Part shown: piece by piece, positions 54,142-63,016 of the stretch | How positions within the stretch are numbered: the stretch's first letter is position 1 | Layout: each line of letters opens with the position of its first letter | NCBI GenBank assembly: GCA_017466695.1 | Contig: JAFTTR010000017.1 | Span: 62,001-126,000 of the forward strand | Direction of reading: 5' to 3' | From: Alphaproteobacteria bacterium | Lineage (GTDB): Bacteria; Pseudomonadota; Alphaproteobacteria; CAAHEQ01; UBA3637 | DNA length: 64,000 nt | The notes under the pieces: model-generated | The model's database searches: none | Told to the model about the DNA's origin: nothing | The model's input: the letters and a program-made list of their open reading frames with translations, nothing else | Position numbers and translations under genes: made by a program

Positions 54142-54840
54142 TTATTTGCTTTCTGAATTTGCTTTATCATAAGCTTTAACAATTTTTGAAACAAGCCCAT
54201 GACGCACAACATCTTTTTCTGAAAATTCAACAAAACCTATTCCAGAAACCTTCTTCAAAATCTTAACAGCATCTAACAAACCAGATACCGTTCCACGTGG
54301 AAGATCTGTTTGAGTTAAATCCCCATTGATAATCATTCGAGAACCTTCACCCAAACGCGTTAAAAACATTTTCATTTGCATAGGCGTTGTATTTTGAGCT
54401 TCATCCAAAATCACAACAGAATGGCTAAGCGTTCTACCCCTCATATATGCTAAAGGAGCCACTTCAATTTCACCATTTTCAAGCTTTTTATCCACCATAT
54501 CTGCTGGCAACATTTCGTATAAAGCATCATAAAGAGGTCTTAAATATGGATCAATCTTTTCTTTTAAATTACCTGGCAAAAATCCAAGATTTTCACCAGC
54601 CTCAACAGCCGGACGTGTCAAAATAATTCGATCAACTTTCCCTTCAAGCATAGAGGATACAGCTTTTGCAACAGCCAAAAAAGTCTTCCCTGTACCAGCA
54701 GGCCCTAAACCAAAAACCATTTCATACTTATTCATTGCCTCAATAAAAGCACCTTGAGTTTCCGTTCTTGGGTTAATATGTCTTTTTTTTGTTTTTAATG
54801 TCAAATCTGAAGCTGCGTAAACATCTTGTTCCATCTGCAT
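54142..54840 (-). CDS. phoH: PhoH family ATPase (PhoL-like)
   Basis: A 232-residue P-loop NTPase. Walker A is [14 protein letters not shown], and Walker B is [21 protein letters not shown], with [20 protein letters not shown] after it. It is a putative RNA helicase or RNase partner of YbeY. I prefer ATG 54840, because AAAGGA lies 9 nt upstream; ATG 54858 has no ribosome site and would add six residues. The form is shorter than most PhoH proteins (about 320), lacking an N-terminal extension. Confidence 0.92.
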   Translation of the reverse strand: MQMEQDVYAASDLTLKTKKRHINPRTETQGAFIEAMNKYEMVFGLGPAGTGKTFLAVAKAVSSMLEGKVDRIILTRPAVEAGENLGFLPGNLKEKIDPYLRPLYDALYEMLPADMVDKKLENGEIEVAPLAYMRGRTLSHSVVILDEAQNTTPMQMKMFLTRLGEGSRMIINGDLTQTDLPRGTVSGLLDAVKILKKVSGIGFVEFSEKDVVRHGLVSKIVKAYDKANSESK

Positions 54841-54913
54841 TGAAAAAAATCCTTTCATTTATCTAACAGTAACTTATCTTATACCACGATAAAAAACTTT
54901 TTACAAGAATTAT

Positions 54914-56242
54914 CTAGTCAACTTTAACACCTGTTAAAGAGGTTGCAGAAGCATCCGTAATTTCAAGCATAACAATTTGATTTAAAAACGTATCTGGCAA
55001 TGAAACATGCGTTCCTTGTAAATAAGGTGTATACCCGACTAACTGTCCTTCTTTTTTCCCACGTTCTGTTAATAGAACAGGCAAAATTTTCCCAACTGTT
55101 TGAGAATTAAATTCTTGTTGTTGTTTCAACAATTCAGCCTGCAAAATCATTAACCGTTTTGTTTTTATATCTTCAGGCACTTGATTTTTCATCAATGCAG
55201 CCGGCGTTCCTGGACGAGGACTATATTTAAATGAAAACGAACTTGCATAACGAACACGTTTTACAACTTCCATTGTTTGCGCAAAATCATCATCTGTCTC
55301 ACCAGGGAAACCCACAATAAAATCCGAAGAAACTGCAATATCTGGTCTTGCTTTTCTAAACATTGCAACAATTTCTTCATAACTTTTAGCTGTGTATTGC
55401 CTATTCATTGCTTTTAAAATTACATCACTTCCCGACTGGATTGGTAAATGAATGTAAGGCATCAATTTATCCAACTTCGCATGTGCATCAATTAAATTTT
55501 GAGTTATTTTTGATGGATAAGATGTGGTATAACGAATGCGTTCCAATCCTTCAATTTGAGCTAATTGATTAATTAAATCACCCAAATCTGAAGCCCCATC
55601 TCCATGCCAACAATTCACATTTTGCCCCAGAAGCATAATTTCTTTTGCCCCTGTTGAAACAAGCTCTTGCGCCTCTTTTAAAATATCACTTGCCGGTCTT
55701 GAATATTCACATCCTCGTGTATAAGGAACAACACAATAGGTACAAAAATTATCACACCCTTCTTGAACAGCTAAAAAACTACTTGCAGAAGTTGCTTTTG
55801 TTTTTGGTAAATAATCAAACTTTGAATCAGATGGAAAATCTGCTAATAAAACCCGTCCATTTTTACGATTATACGCAGCCACAAGCTCAGGCAAACGGTG
55901 ATAATTTTGTGGGCCCAAAGCAATATCAACCGGATGAGAGCGTTTTAAGATTTCAGCCCCCTCTGCCTGAACAACACAACCACACACAACAATCAAAGTA
56001 TCTTTTCCTTCTTGTTTACGTGCTTTTTTAAATTCATTTAAGCGACCAATTTCAGAAAACAACTTTTCAGATGCTTTTTCACGTATGTGACACGTATTTA
56101 ATAATAAAATATCAGCCTCACTTGGATTTTCTGTTTCTTGATATCCATGAACAGCCATAGCATCTCGCATACGTGCTGAATCATATGCATTCATTTGGCA
56201 CCCAAATGTTTTTATATAAATTTTTTTCAAACTAAACTCCAT
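54914..56242 (-). CDS. miaB: tRNA i6A37 methylthiotransferase MiaB
   Basis: A 442-residue radical-SAM enzyme that makes ms2i6A37 in tRNA. Cysteines of the auxiliary cluster are in KTFGCQMNAYDS, LNTCHIREKA and CGCVVQ. The radical-SAM motif is CDNFCTYCVVPYTRG near residue 155, and a TRAM domain covers the last 65 residues. The start may be ATG 56242 without a clear ribosome site, or TTG 56230, which lies 5 nt after GGAG and gives MKKIYIKTFGC. It follows the Sel1-like gene directly and precedes phoH. Confidence 0.95.
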   Translation of the reverse strand: MEFSLKKIYIKTFGCQMNAYDSARMRDAMAVHGYQETENPSEADILLLNTCHIREKASEKLFSEIGRLNEFKKARKQEGKDTLIVVCGCVVQAEGAEILKRSHPVDIALGPQNYHRLPELVAAYNRKNGRVLLADFPSDSKFDYLPKTKATSASSFLAVQEGCDNFCTYCVVPYTRGCEYSRPASDILKEAQELVSTGAKEIMLLGQNVNCWHGDGASDLGDLINQLAQIEGLERIRYTTSYPSKITQNLIDAHAKLDKLMPYIHLPIQSGSDVILKAMNRQYTAKSYEEIVAMFRKARPDIAVSSDFIVGFPGETDDDFAQTMEVVKRVRYASSFSFKYSPRPGTPAALMKNQVPEDIKTKRLMILQAELLKQQQEFNSQTVGKILPVLLTERGKKEGQLVGYTPYLQGTHVSLPDTFLNQIVMLEITDASATSLTGVKVD

Positions 56243-56243
56243 A

Positions 56244-56963
56244 CTATCTTAAATACGTTTGTATTTTTTCTCTTAAATTAGACAACTCTTGTTTGCGCAA
56301 AAATGGATCTGCTTTTCCTTTTGTCGGATAAAGAACATTTTTAAATTTTTCATATTCATCAAAAGACAAAACCTCTTTTGCTGTTTCCATCAACTTTCGT
56401 TGTTTCCAACGAGCTCCCTGTTTTATTAAATCTTTTTTTCTTTTCTCATCCACTTGATATGACTTTAATAATGCAGCAGCTTCACTTGAAGATTTTGTAT
56501 TTGTTGGATAATACCATTTTTGAGATGCCGGTTCTGCTGCCAACGATAACAAAACAAACGGATGTAAAATTTCTCCTTGAAACTCTAAAGAAGAAGCATT
56601 CCCAAGCGCCAACTTTATTTGCTTCATATAAGAAAGAACCTTTTCTCTTCCTTGAGAAGTCTCATCTAACTCAAGCAACAATTTTGCCAATTTCGTTTGA
56701 GCAACAGCATTTCCATTATCTGCAGCTAAATGCAAATATAAAAGTGTTTTAACAACATCCTTTTCAACATTTTTCGCCCCCTCATAATAAATATGAGCTA
56801 ACTTTAATTGAGCCTCATCATCATTTTCAATAATGGCACAATTTTGATACGCAGGGATAGACGCTTTTACACTTTTTTGATAAACACTATCACCGGCTTC
56901 ACAGATAGCAAAAACTTTAGATGACATTAAAAACAAAAAAGAAAAAATTAAAAATCTATTCAT
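56244..56963 (-). CDS. Periplasmic Sel1-like repeat protein
   Basis: A 239-residue protein with a signal peptide (MNRFLIFSFLFLMSSKVFA) and a mature start ICEAGDSVYQ. Residues 45-110 contain two Sel1/TPR-like helical repeats (AQLKLAHIYYEGAKNVEKDV, AVAQTKLAKLLLEL). The C-terminal half is helical and basic. ATG 56963 is preferred over ATG 56972, since GAGG is about 9 nt upstream; it overlaps the end of the zinc-ribbon gene by 8 nt. The role is unknown. Position between ftsEX-linked and miaB genes suggests constitutive envelope expression. Confidence 0.75.
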   Translation of the reverse strand: MNRFLIFSFLFLMSSKVFAICEAGDSVYQKSVKASIPAYQNCAIIENDDEAQLKLAHIYYEGAKNVEKDVVKTLLYLHLAADNGNAVAQTKLAKLLLELDETSQGREKVLSYMKQIKLALGNASSLEFQGEILHPFVLLSLAAEPASQKWYYPTNTKSSSEAAALLKSYQVDEKRKKDLIKQGARWKQRKLMETAKEVLSFDEYEKFKNVLYPTKGKADPFLRKQELSNLREKIQTYLR

Positions 56964-57900
56964 CAAAAACAACCTCTATTTTTGAAACTGATTTTGGAGA
57001 TGGCACAACAGCTGTTTCAAATAAAATTTCAGCATTTCCTTCTACTGTTTTTTCATTAAACACCACACGCTTGCGAGCAACGATGTTATCTTCGTCATCA
57101 TAAATAACAGCTTTTGTTTCAAGTAAAGGACAGGCTTTCAATGAAGTATTAACAACAGCTCCTCGAATCAACAATCGCTCCACTCCAACTTCATTTAATC
57201 CAATTTCATATCCTACGTTTTGAACCACCAATGATGAAAGACAAGTTTTAACATCTTGAACTTCATTTTCACCAACCACTGGCTCAACCACATCAACAAC
57301 AGGTAATTGCTCAGCTGGTGTTAAAACAACTTCTTGTGTTTCAATGGGTAAAAATTTTTCTTCAGGCATTTTAACAGGAACTTCTACTTTTTTTTCAACC
57401 CAAAAAGGATCTTTTTTCACCTCTTTTTTTACTTTTGTTTTATCCAACTGACTTAAAATAACTGTATCAATCGAATCGATTAAATAATCTTTTTGAAGAT
57501 AAGCAAAAAAACAAATTCCAGCCCCTATTGAAAGCCACACCAATGTTCCAAACAAAGAAGATTTTTTATTTTCAACTGGTTTAAACTCTTCAGGAACGAC
57601 TGAAAGCAAATCATCTTCTTTTTTTTCGCTCTTTTCATCTCTGTTCAATGGCTCAGTAAACAACGCTGTAGGCAAACTTTCATTCAACTTTGTTAATGCT
57701 TCATTTTCAGCACTCTCTTTTGAAATATCTTGTTTTTGTTCGGTAATTAAAGAGGGCTCCTTTTTCACCTCAACCTCTTTCATTGCCTTTTGCTCAAAAT
57801 AATGACCACACGCCGAACAATGACATTTTTGTGTTTCAAGGACTTGAATTTCATCAGAAATAAGATACTTTGTAAAACATTTTGGGCAAACAATAAACAT
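56956..57900 (-). CDS. Zinc-ribbon (MJ0042-type) and DUF3426-like membrane protein
   Basis: A 314-residue protein. The N-terminal zinc ribbon (CPKCFTKYLI then CHCSACGHYF) is followed by an acidic linker, a membrane helix near 122-142 and a C-terminal beta-rich domain. That domain resembles DUF3426 (GAVVNTSLKACPLLETKAVIYDDEDNIVARKR). Proteins of this plan are widespread in alphaproteobacteria next to ftsE, as here, where ftsE is divergent 87 nt away. The function is not known; a regulatory or assembly role at the envelope is a guess. Confidence 0.8.
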   Translation of the reverse strand: MFIVCPKCFTKYLISDEIQVLETQKCHCSACGHYFEQKAMKEVEVKKEPSLITEQKQDISKESAENEALTKLNESLPTALFTEPLNRDEKSEKKEDDLLSVVPEEFKPVENKKSSLFGTLVWLSIGAGICFFAYLQKDYLIDSIDTVILSQLDKTKVKKEVKKDPFWVEKKVEVPVKMPEEKFLPIETQEVVLTPAEQLPVVDVVEPVVGENEVQDVKTCLSSLVVQNVGYEIGLNEVGVERLLIRGAVVNTSLKACPLLETKAVIYDDEDNIVARKRVVFNEKTVEGNAEILFETAVVPSPKSVSKIEVVFDE

Positions 57901-57986
57901 TTAGCTTTTCCTTTTAAAAAAAATAGTGTAAACATAATATAAATGATTTTCAAAAAACTTACAACTGTTTTTCTGAGGGATATTTC

Positions 57987-58697
57987 GTGTTTACATCAAA
58001 TAAGTTATCTACACCAATTGCAGAGTTTAACGGCGTGTCATTTAAATATGCGACAGGACCAGAAGTTTTAAAAGACATTCAGCTCACTTTAAACCCTGGG
58101 TCATTCTATTTTATGACAGGGGAAAGTGGCGCAGGGAAAACCTCTCTTTTAAGCCTTTTATATTTAAATAACATGCCAACAAGAGGGCGCATTCGTTTGT
58201 TTGGCTATGCACTTGATACGCTTAATCGAGAAGCAAAAGCACAAATAAGGAGACAAATCGGCGTTGTTTTTCAAGATTATCGCCTTTTAGACCATTTAAA
58301 TGCATTTGATAATGTTGCCCTTCCTTTACGTATTGCAGGGACAAGGGAACAAGATATTAAAAAACACGTTCGTGAACTTCTTGCTTGGGTTGGCCTTGAA
58401 AAACAACTCACAAAATTTCCACACGAACTTTCTGGGGGTGAAAAACAACGTGTTGCCATTGCAAGGGCTGTGATTAACAGACCTCGTTTATTGCTTGCAG
58501 ATGAACCAACGGGGAACGTTGATGACGCCATGGCGAAACGATTAATTTATTTGTTTTTAGAATTAAACAAACTTGGGACAACAACCGTTATTGCCACACA
58601 CAACCACAATTTAATCAAGCATTTTGGGTTCCCAAGACTTCATTTATCCCATGGTAAAATTGAACCGGTTGAAAAAAACACATCAAATAAAGGTTAA
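57987..58697 (+). CDS. ftsE: Cell division ATP-binding protein FtsE
   Basis: A 236-residue ABC ATPase. Motifs are Walker A GESGAGKTS, Q-loop VFQDYRLLDHL, signature LSGGEKQRVAIARAV and Walker B LLLADEPTGNVD. With FtsX it transmits ATP hydrolysis across the membrane to activate septal peptidoglycan hydrolases. The start is GTG 57987 with GAGGGA 6 nt upstream. The ftsX gene follows after 12 nt. Confidence 0.96.
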   Translation: MFTSNKLSTPIAEFNGVSFKYATGPEVLKDIQLTLNPGSFYFMTGESGAGKTSLLSLLYLNNMPTRGRIRLFGYALDTLNREAKAQIRRQIGVVFQDYRLLDHLNAFDNVALPLRIAGTREQDIKKHVRELLAWVGLEKQLTKFPHELSGGEKQRVAIARAVINRPRLLLADEPTGNVDDAMAKRLIYLFLELNKLGTTTVIATHNHNLIKHFGFPRLHLSHGKIEPVEKNTSNKG

Positions 58698-58709
58698 TAA
58701 GGTAGAAAT

Positions 58710-59603
58710 ATGAAAAAAAGAGCTGATATTCCATTTTCTTCTGACTCATCAAAGTTTTTTATTCCTTGGTTGAGTATGTTTATGGTCTTTATAGCAACAC
58801 TTATTTTATCTGTTGCAATTGTTGTGTATTCATCTGTTCAATCATGGACAGATAATATTTCAGGCTCATTAACTGTTCAAATTCCAACCTACACGGAAAA
58901 AGGCGAAAGCAGGGAAGAAAAAATCGCCACAGATATTGAAATGGCACTAACCCTTTTACGCTCAAGTGATGGTATTACCGGCGCTAGTTTGCTCACAGAC
59001 GAACAAGTCAGTGCCTTAATGGAACCTTGGATTGGACAAAGTGATTCTATGATGGAATTACCTCTTCCAAAAATTATTGATGTAAATGTTGATTCAAAAA
59101 ATTTCCCCAATATTACACAGTTAAAAGCCGATCTTTATGAACAAGTTCCCGAAGCTGTTTTAGACAGTCACCGTGCAGCGTTAGATGAACTTGTTTTATT
59201 TTTTGAAAACATGGTTAACCTTATTGCCTTTATTTTGATTTTAATTCTCATCACAACAGCAATTTCTGTTATTTATGTTACAAAATCGAGTTTATCTGTG
59301 CATGAAAAAGTTATTGAACTTATCCACATGATGGGGGCAAGTGATTTTTATATTACCATTCAATTTGCAATGCGTAGTTTTAAATTAACATTGATAGGGA
59401 GCTTAGTTGGTTTTATTCTCGCTCTTCCTATTATGGCCTTATTTAATTATTTTTTATCTCAAATGAATGGGAGTTTTGTACTTGAAAGTCAACTCGGTAT
59501 TTTACAATGGGTACTTTTGGCAAGCGTACCATTTTTAACAGCCATTTTATCATTTTTAACAGCTTATAAAACGGTATCAAAAGCGCTGAAACAAATATTA
59601 TAA
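58710..59603 (+). CDS. ftsX: Cell division protein FtsX
   Basis: A 297-residue membrane protein with four helices (about 17-40, 168-192, 222-245 and 265-285). A periplasmic loop of about 120 residues between the first two (SVQSWTDNISGSLTVQIPTY onward) recruits hydrolase activators. The FtsX core EKVIELIHMMGASDFYI is present. It shares one base with the start of the next gene. Confidence 0.93.
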   Translation: MKKRADIPFSSDSSKFFIPWLSMFMVFIATLILSVAIVVYSSVQSWTDNISGSLTVQIPTYTEKGESREEKIATDIEMALTLLRSSDGITGASLLTDEQVSALMEPWIGQSDSMMELPLPKIIDVNVDSKNFPNITQLKADLYEQVPEAVLDSHRAALDELVLFFENMVNLIAFILILILITTAISVIYVTKSSLSVHEKVIELIHMMGASDFYITIQFAMRSFKLTLIGSLVGFILALPIMALFNYFLSQMNGSFVLESQLGILQWVLLASVPFLTAILSFLTAYKTVSKALKQIL

Positions 59604-60184
59604 TGACAAAAAAATTATTAAACTTAGCCATTTATTTTTCATCTTTAGCATTTATGCTATGGATGATTGGGTTGGTTATTTTTTGTTTATACGCATTATC
59701 TTTTAAATATGCCCCTGAAAAGCACAGTGACGCTGTTGTTGTTTTAACCGGAGGAACAAACCGAATTAAAACCGGGCTTGACTTGATGCAAAAAACAAAT
59801 GCTGAATATATGCTCATTTCTGGTGTGAACAAGGAAGTATCACAAAACGAGTTATTCCCTAACATAAAAAATGAAGATTTAAGCAAAATCACTCTCGGAT
59901 ATGAGGCATTAGACACTGTTGGGAATGCACAAGAAATTAAATCTTGGATTAAAGGGAAAAACATCAAAACTATTTTGCTTGTTACCAGTTTTTATCACAT
60001 GCCTCGCAGTATTTTTGAAATCAAAAAAATCAATAAAGATATTCAAATCAGACCGTGGACTGTTTTTCCAAAATCATTCAACCATTCTGTTGAATGGATT
60101 AAGACAAGGTATGCTTGGCTTTTATTCATAGAATATCACAAATATCTTTTTGTACAGTTAAAACATTTAATAAGAAAGGACTAA
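59603..60184 (+). CDS. YdcF/SanA-like DUF218 protein
   Basis: A 193-residue protein with one N-terminal membrane helix (about 8-34) and a DUF218 domain: DAVVVLTGGTNRIKTGLDLM, the ML(I)SGVN strand and TVGNAQEIKSWI, then LLVTSFYHMPRS. Related proteins affect envelope barrier function and sometimes polysaccharide export, but no enzyme activity is assigned. It is cotranscribed between ftsX and plsC in a growth and division operon. Confidence 0.88.
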   Translation: MTKKLLNLAIYFSSLAFMLWMIGLVIFCLYALSFKYAPEKHSDAVVVLTGGTNRIKTGLDLMQKTNAEYMLISGVNKEVSQNELFPNIKNEDLSKITLGYEALDTVGNAQEIKSWIKGKNIKTILLVTSFYHMPRSIFEIKKINKDIQIRPWTVFPKSFNHSVEWIKTRYAWLLFIEYHKYLFVQLKHLIRKD

Positions 60185-60186
60185 TT

Positions 60187-60945
60187 ATGCAAAACGCCTA
60201 TCAACCCTCTAAATTAAGATCAACTTGTTTTAATATCTTCTTATATTTAGGCACCTTTATTTTGTGTATTTTATTTTTACCCACTATGTTTATGACAACA
60301 AAAGGATCTGGTTGTTTTCCACGCATTTGGTCCAAAATTATGCGTAAAGCATTAAAAGTTATTTGTAATATTGAAATTGAAGTCAAAGGACTTGAAAACC
60401 TACCAAAAGAAGCAGGATATATCGTTGCAGCAAAACACCAATCAGCAATGGAGACCGTTCTTTTCCATGGAATTATTCCAAATCTTTTTTATGTATTAAA
60501 AAGAGAATTATTATTTTTACCTCTAGCCGGATTATATTTTTTAAAAACAGGATGTATTGCCATTGATCGAAAAGGTGGCACAAAAACCATGCGCAAAATG
60601 GTTACGGGCGTTAAAAAGAATTTAGCACGAGGGATGAATTTAACCATCTTCCCAGAAGGGACGAGAAAAGCCCCAGGGAGCAAAGATCCATATGCCCCTG
60701 GCGTGGCCTTTTTATATGAACAATGCAATGCCCCCATTGTGCCGGTTGCACTTAACACAGGTTATTGCTGGGGCAGAAATCAAAAACTTAAAACCCCTGG
60801 GATTGTTACAATTTCATTCTTACCCCCAATCATGCCAGGGCTTAACAAACGAATTTTTATGAAAGACCTTTATGATGCTATTGAAACCGAACAAGACAAA
60901 CTTGTTCACCCAACTGAACTTTTAAAACAAAGAGAAGCTAAATGA
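60187..60945 (+). CDS. plsC: 1-acyl-sn-glycerol-3-phosphate acyltransferase
   Basis: A 252-residue membrane enzyme that acylates lysophosphatidic acid to phosphatidic acid. The catalytic block I is KHQSAMET (an HX4E variant seen in some relatives instead of HX4D), block II TGCIAIDRKGGTK and block III FPEGTRKAPG. An N-terminal helix (about 20-40) anchors it. ATG 60187 is chosen because AGAAAGGA lies upstream; a frame to 60115 overlaps the preceding gene. Confidence 0.93.
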   Translation: MQNAYQPSKLRSTCFNIFLYLGTFILCILFLPTMFMTTKGSGCFPRIWSKIMRKALKVICNIEIEVKGLENLPKEAGYIVAAKHQSAMETVLFHGIIPNLFYVLKRELLFLPLAGLYFLKTGCIAIDRKGGTKTMRKMVTGVKKNLARGMNLTIFPEGTRKAPGSKDPYAPGVAFLYEQCNAPIVPVALNTGYCWGRNQKLKTPGIVTISFLPPIMPGLNKRIFMKDLYDAIETEQDKLVHPTELLKQREAK

Positions 60946-62033
60946 TTAGTGAAAAAATTATTTTAGGTGTTTATTCTGATTCAAGTTTAAACAATGTTGA
61001 ACTGAGTCTTATTCACACAGATGGGGTTGATTTGTATCAAGAACCTATCAGCCTTACAAGACCATATGATCCTAAAATAAAAGAAGGTATTTATAAACTC
61101 ATGCTCAAAGGGGATTTTTCCGAAACAAGCGCATTAATCCCCTTATCGCAAGAGATAACAAAATTTCACTCAGAACTGATAAAAGAATTTATTGATTTAA
61201 ACAAACGAAAACATCCCAAAATTGATTATATCAGCTATTCTGGCCACACCATTTATCAAAATCCTGATGAAAAAATCAATATTACGTTGGGCGATTTTGA
61301 GACGATTGCAAGAACATTTAATATCCCTGTTGTGGGGAAATTTTTACATTCCGATATACGAGCTGGTGGACGTGGGGGGCCTATTTTTGGATCATTTTAT
61401 GATGCCTTAACAAGAAGGGAAGAAAAACCTCTTGGTATTTTATCATTAGGAGGTATTTTAACAATGACCTCTATTGGTCCTTTTGGGGAATTACAAGCAT
61501 TTGATTGTTCGATTGGCACCGTTTTATTAGACCATTGGATATTCAAAAAAATTGGAGCCGAAATGGATTTTAACGGTAAATATGCTAAAATGGGAACAAT
61601 TGACACAGCATTATTAAACAGACTGCTAAAAGACAAATACATTTTAAAAACACCTCCTAAAACTGTTAAACGGGACAACTTTATGGAATTGTATAAACAT
61701 GTCGAAGGGTCCAGTTTGGAAGATGGGGCAGCAACACTTACAGCATTTATTGCTCACGCTCTTAAAAATAGCACAAATTATTTAAATGAGAAACCCAAAC
61801 AATGGATTTTGATTGGTGGGGGGATATACAATCCAACATTGGTACAAATGATTAAATCACTTTTTAAAGAACCTATTAAAACAGCCTTAGATTTGAACTG
61901 GCAAAATGATACTTTAAATGCAAGTGCCTATGCTTTTTTAGCAGCCAGATGTGTTATGGGACTACCCATTAGTTATCCATCCACCACAGGAGCGTATGAA
62001 GCCGTTACAGGTGGGCAAGTTTTCACACCATAA
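60942..62033 (+). CDS. Divergent anhydro-N-acetylmuramic acid kinase homologue
   Basis: A 363-residue protein of the AnmK family, which phosphorylates and opens 1,6-anhydroMurNAc in cell-wall recycling. Recognisable blocks are SGHTIYQNP, the catalytic-Asp region VVGKFLHSDIRAGGRGGPIFG, the FDCSIGTVLLDHW block and WILIGGGIYNPTLVQMI. The N-terminal ATP-binding motif, usually MSGTSLDGxD, reads VYSDSSLNNVEL. Loss of these residues may mean altered nucleotide use or a dead enzyme. It overlaps plsC by 4 nt and ends the operon. I give no gene symbol because of the divergence. Confidence 0.75.
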   Translation: MISEKIILGVYSDSSLNNVELSLIHTDGVDLYQEPISLTRPYDPKIKEGIYKLMLKGDFSETSALIPLSQEITKFHSELIKEFIDLNKRKHPKIDYISYSGHTIYQNPDEKINITLGDFETIARTFNIPVVGKFLHSDIRAGGRGGPIFGSFYDALTRREEKPLGILSLGGILTMTSIGPFGELQAFDCSIGTVLLDHWIFKKIGAEMDFNGKYAKMGTIDTALLNRLLKDKYILKTPPKTVKRDNFMELYKHVEGSSLEDGAATLTAFIAHALKNSTNYLNEKPKQWILIGGGIYNPTLVQMIKSLFKEPIKTALDLNWQNDTLNASAYAFLAARCVMGLPISYPSTTGAYEAVTGGQVFTP

Positions 62034-62159
62034 AAACACGATTCGCATAAAAATACTATAGATTCGCTCTTTTTAAAGCGAAAAGATTGTTTTTATACTT
62101 TAAAAATACATAAAAAAGTATATAAAAAACATAAAGTTATAATAAATTATTTTTTATAC

Positions 62160-62188
62160 TTGACTTTTATTTCATTTTTTTATAATAT
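62160..62188 (+). promoter_or_regulatory. Promoter of the LPPTPEYKG repeat protein
   Basis: TTGACT is followed by TATAAT at 15 nt or TAATAT at 17 nt. It ends 37-39 nt before the start at 62225, in a very AT-rich intergenic stretch of 190 bp. Confidence 0.7.
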
Positions 62189-62224
62189 TCGCATTCTGTG
62201 TTCAATTTTTTATAAGGAACGAAA

Positions 62225-62587
62225 ATGAAAACAACAATTAGTAAAACGGTTTTAACATTAACGGCATTTATGTCAGTTAACACTGTTTTCGCAAACACAT
62301 TGCCACCTTCCTTTGAAGGTAAAAAAGAAGGCATTGCTTTCGTGGCTGAAAAAACAAACAACGAAAAGAAATTGGCAAATTCATTGCCACCAACCCCAGA
62401 ATATAAAGGTATTGCAAATTCATTGCCACCTACTCCAGAATATAAAGGCATTGCAAATTCATTACCACCTACCCCTGAATATAGAGGTCTTGCAAACACA
62501 TTACCACCAACTTTTGAAGGCAGAATTTCACGCCATCAAATGGTTGATATGAAAGGTATGCATATCCAACACATTAATATGGGGTAA
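62225..62587 (+). CDS. Small secreted protein with LPPTPEYKG repeats
   Basis: A 120-residue protein. A signal peptide (residues 1-23, ending VFA) is followed by a mature chain made mostly of a 13-residue repeat. The three central copies read ANSLPPTPEYKGI, with flanking half-copies ANTLPPSFEGK and ANTLPPTFEGR. The C-terminal 20 residues (HQMVDMKGMHIQHINMG) contain three histidines and four methionines. I do not recognise the family. The exported, extended, proline-rich repeats suggest a periplasmic or surface spacer or a peptide-binding decoy. It has its own strong promoter and a terminator. AAGGAAC precedes the ATG. Confidence 0.75.
   Translation: MKTTISKTVLTLTAFMSVNTVFANTLPPSFEGKKEGIAFVAEKTNNEKKLANSLPPTPEYKGIANSLPPTPEYKGIANSLPPTPEYRGLANTLPPTFEGRISRHQMVDMKGMHIQHINMG
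62291..62521 (+). repeat. 39-bp coding tandem repeats
   Basis: Three near-identical 39-bp units (62375-62413, 62414-62452, 62453-62491) and a partial fourth (62492-62521) encode the ANSLPPTPEYKGI repeat. A related partial unit lies at 62291-62320. The central units differ only by a few silent changes, so copy number may change by slippage or recombination. Confidence 0.9.
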
Positions 62588-62601
62588 TAAGCGGATACGA
62601 A

Positions 62602-62650
62602 AGAGGGGTGAAAGGAATATCAAGTTTTAATTCCTTTCCCTCTCTTTTTT
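62602..62650 (+). terminator. Terminator after the repeat protein gene
   Basis: An interrupted stem (agaggg and aaaggaat with attccttt and ccctct) is followed by six T residues at 62645-62650. Confidence 0.75.
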
Positions 62651-62793
62651 GTTGCTTAAAATATATCAGAAAAAGTAAACGCCCTTTTTGGAGCGTTTTT
62701 TTATTGTTTAAAATAATTATCAAAAAAATACCAAAACACCCTACAACCCACGACTGTTCAGCCATTGTTTTGAGGGGTTAATTCAAAGTCTCT

Positions 62794-62886
62794 TGGCGTG
62801 AGGCGTGCGAGGGCGTGGAGCGTGCGAGGGTGTGGAGCGTGCGAGGGTGTGGAGGGTGCGAGGGCGTGAGGCGTGCGAGGACGTGG
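62794..62886. repeat. GC-rich 17-bp minisatellite
   Basis: About five and a half head-to-tail copies of GGGYGTGRRGYGTGCGA, at 62794-62810, 62811-62827, 62828-62844, 62845-62861, 62862-62878 and a partial 62879-62886. It is the most G-rich stretch of the window on the plus strand and lies between genes. Confidence 0.9.
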
Positions 62887-62974
62887 GAAACATTTTTCGT
62901 CATGCCGTACTTGATACAGCATCTATCAAAACTTCTGAGACAGGCCAAAAAATTTTAGGATAACGTAAAGAGAT

Positions 62975-63008
62975 AAAAGAAAAACCACCTTTCGGTGGCT
63001 TTTCTTTT
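62975..63008. terminator. Hairpin terminator of the cysteine-rich gene
   Basis: A 15-position stem (aaaagaaaaaccacc with ggtggcttttctttt, one mismatch) has a 4-base loop. On the minus strand it begins 9 nt after the stop codon at 63017 and ends in T residues. Confidence 0.8.
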
Positions 63009-63016
63009 GGTTGCTG

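Larger units (their letters stand above)
62588..63016. other. 429-bp intergenic region
   Basis: There is no gene that I can support here. In order it holds the terminator of the repeat-protein gene, a second imperfect hairpin with a T run near 62678-62706, a GC-rich 17-bp tandem repeat (62794-62886), and a hairpin shared with the end of the cysteine-rich gene. Confidence 0.7.

Noticed and set aside
62291-62886. CRISPR array
   Set aside because: The 39-bp units are contiguous and coding and the 17-bp units are contiguous without spacers; there are no cas genes.
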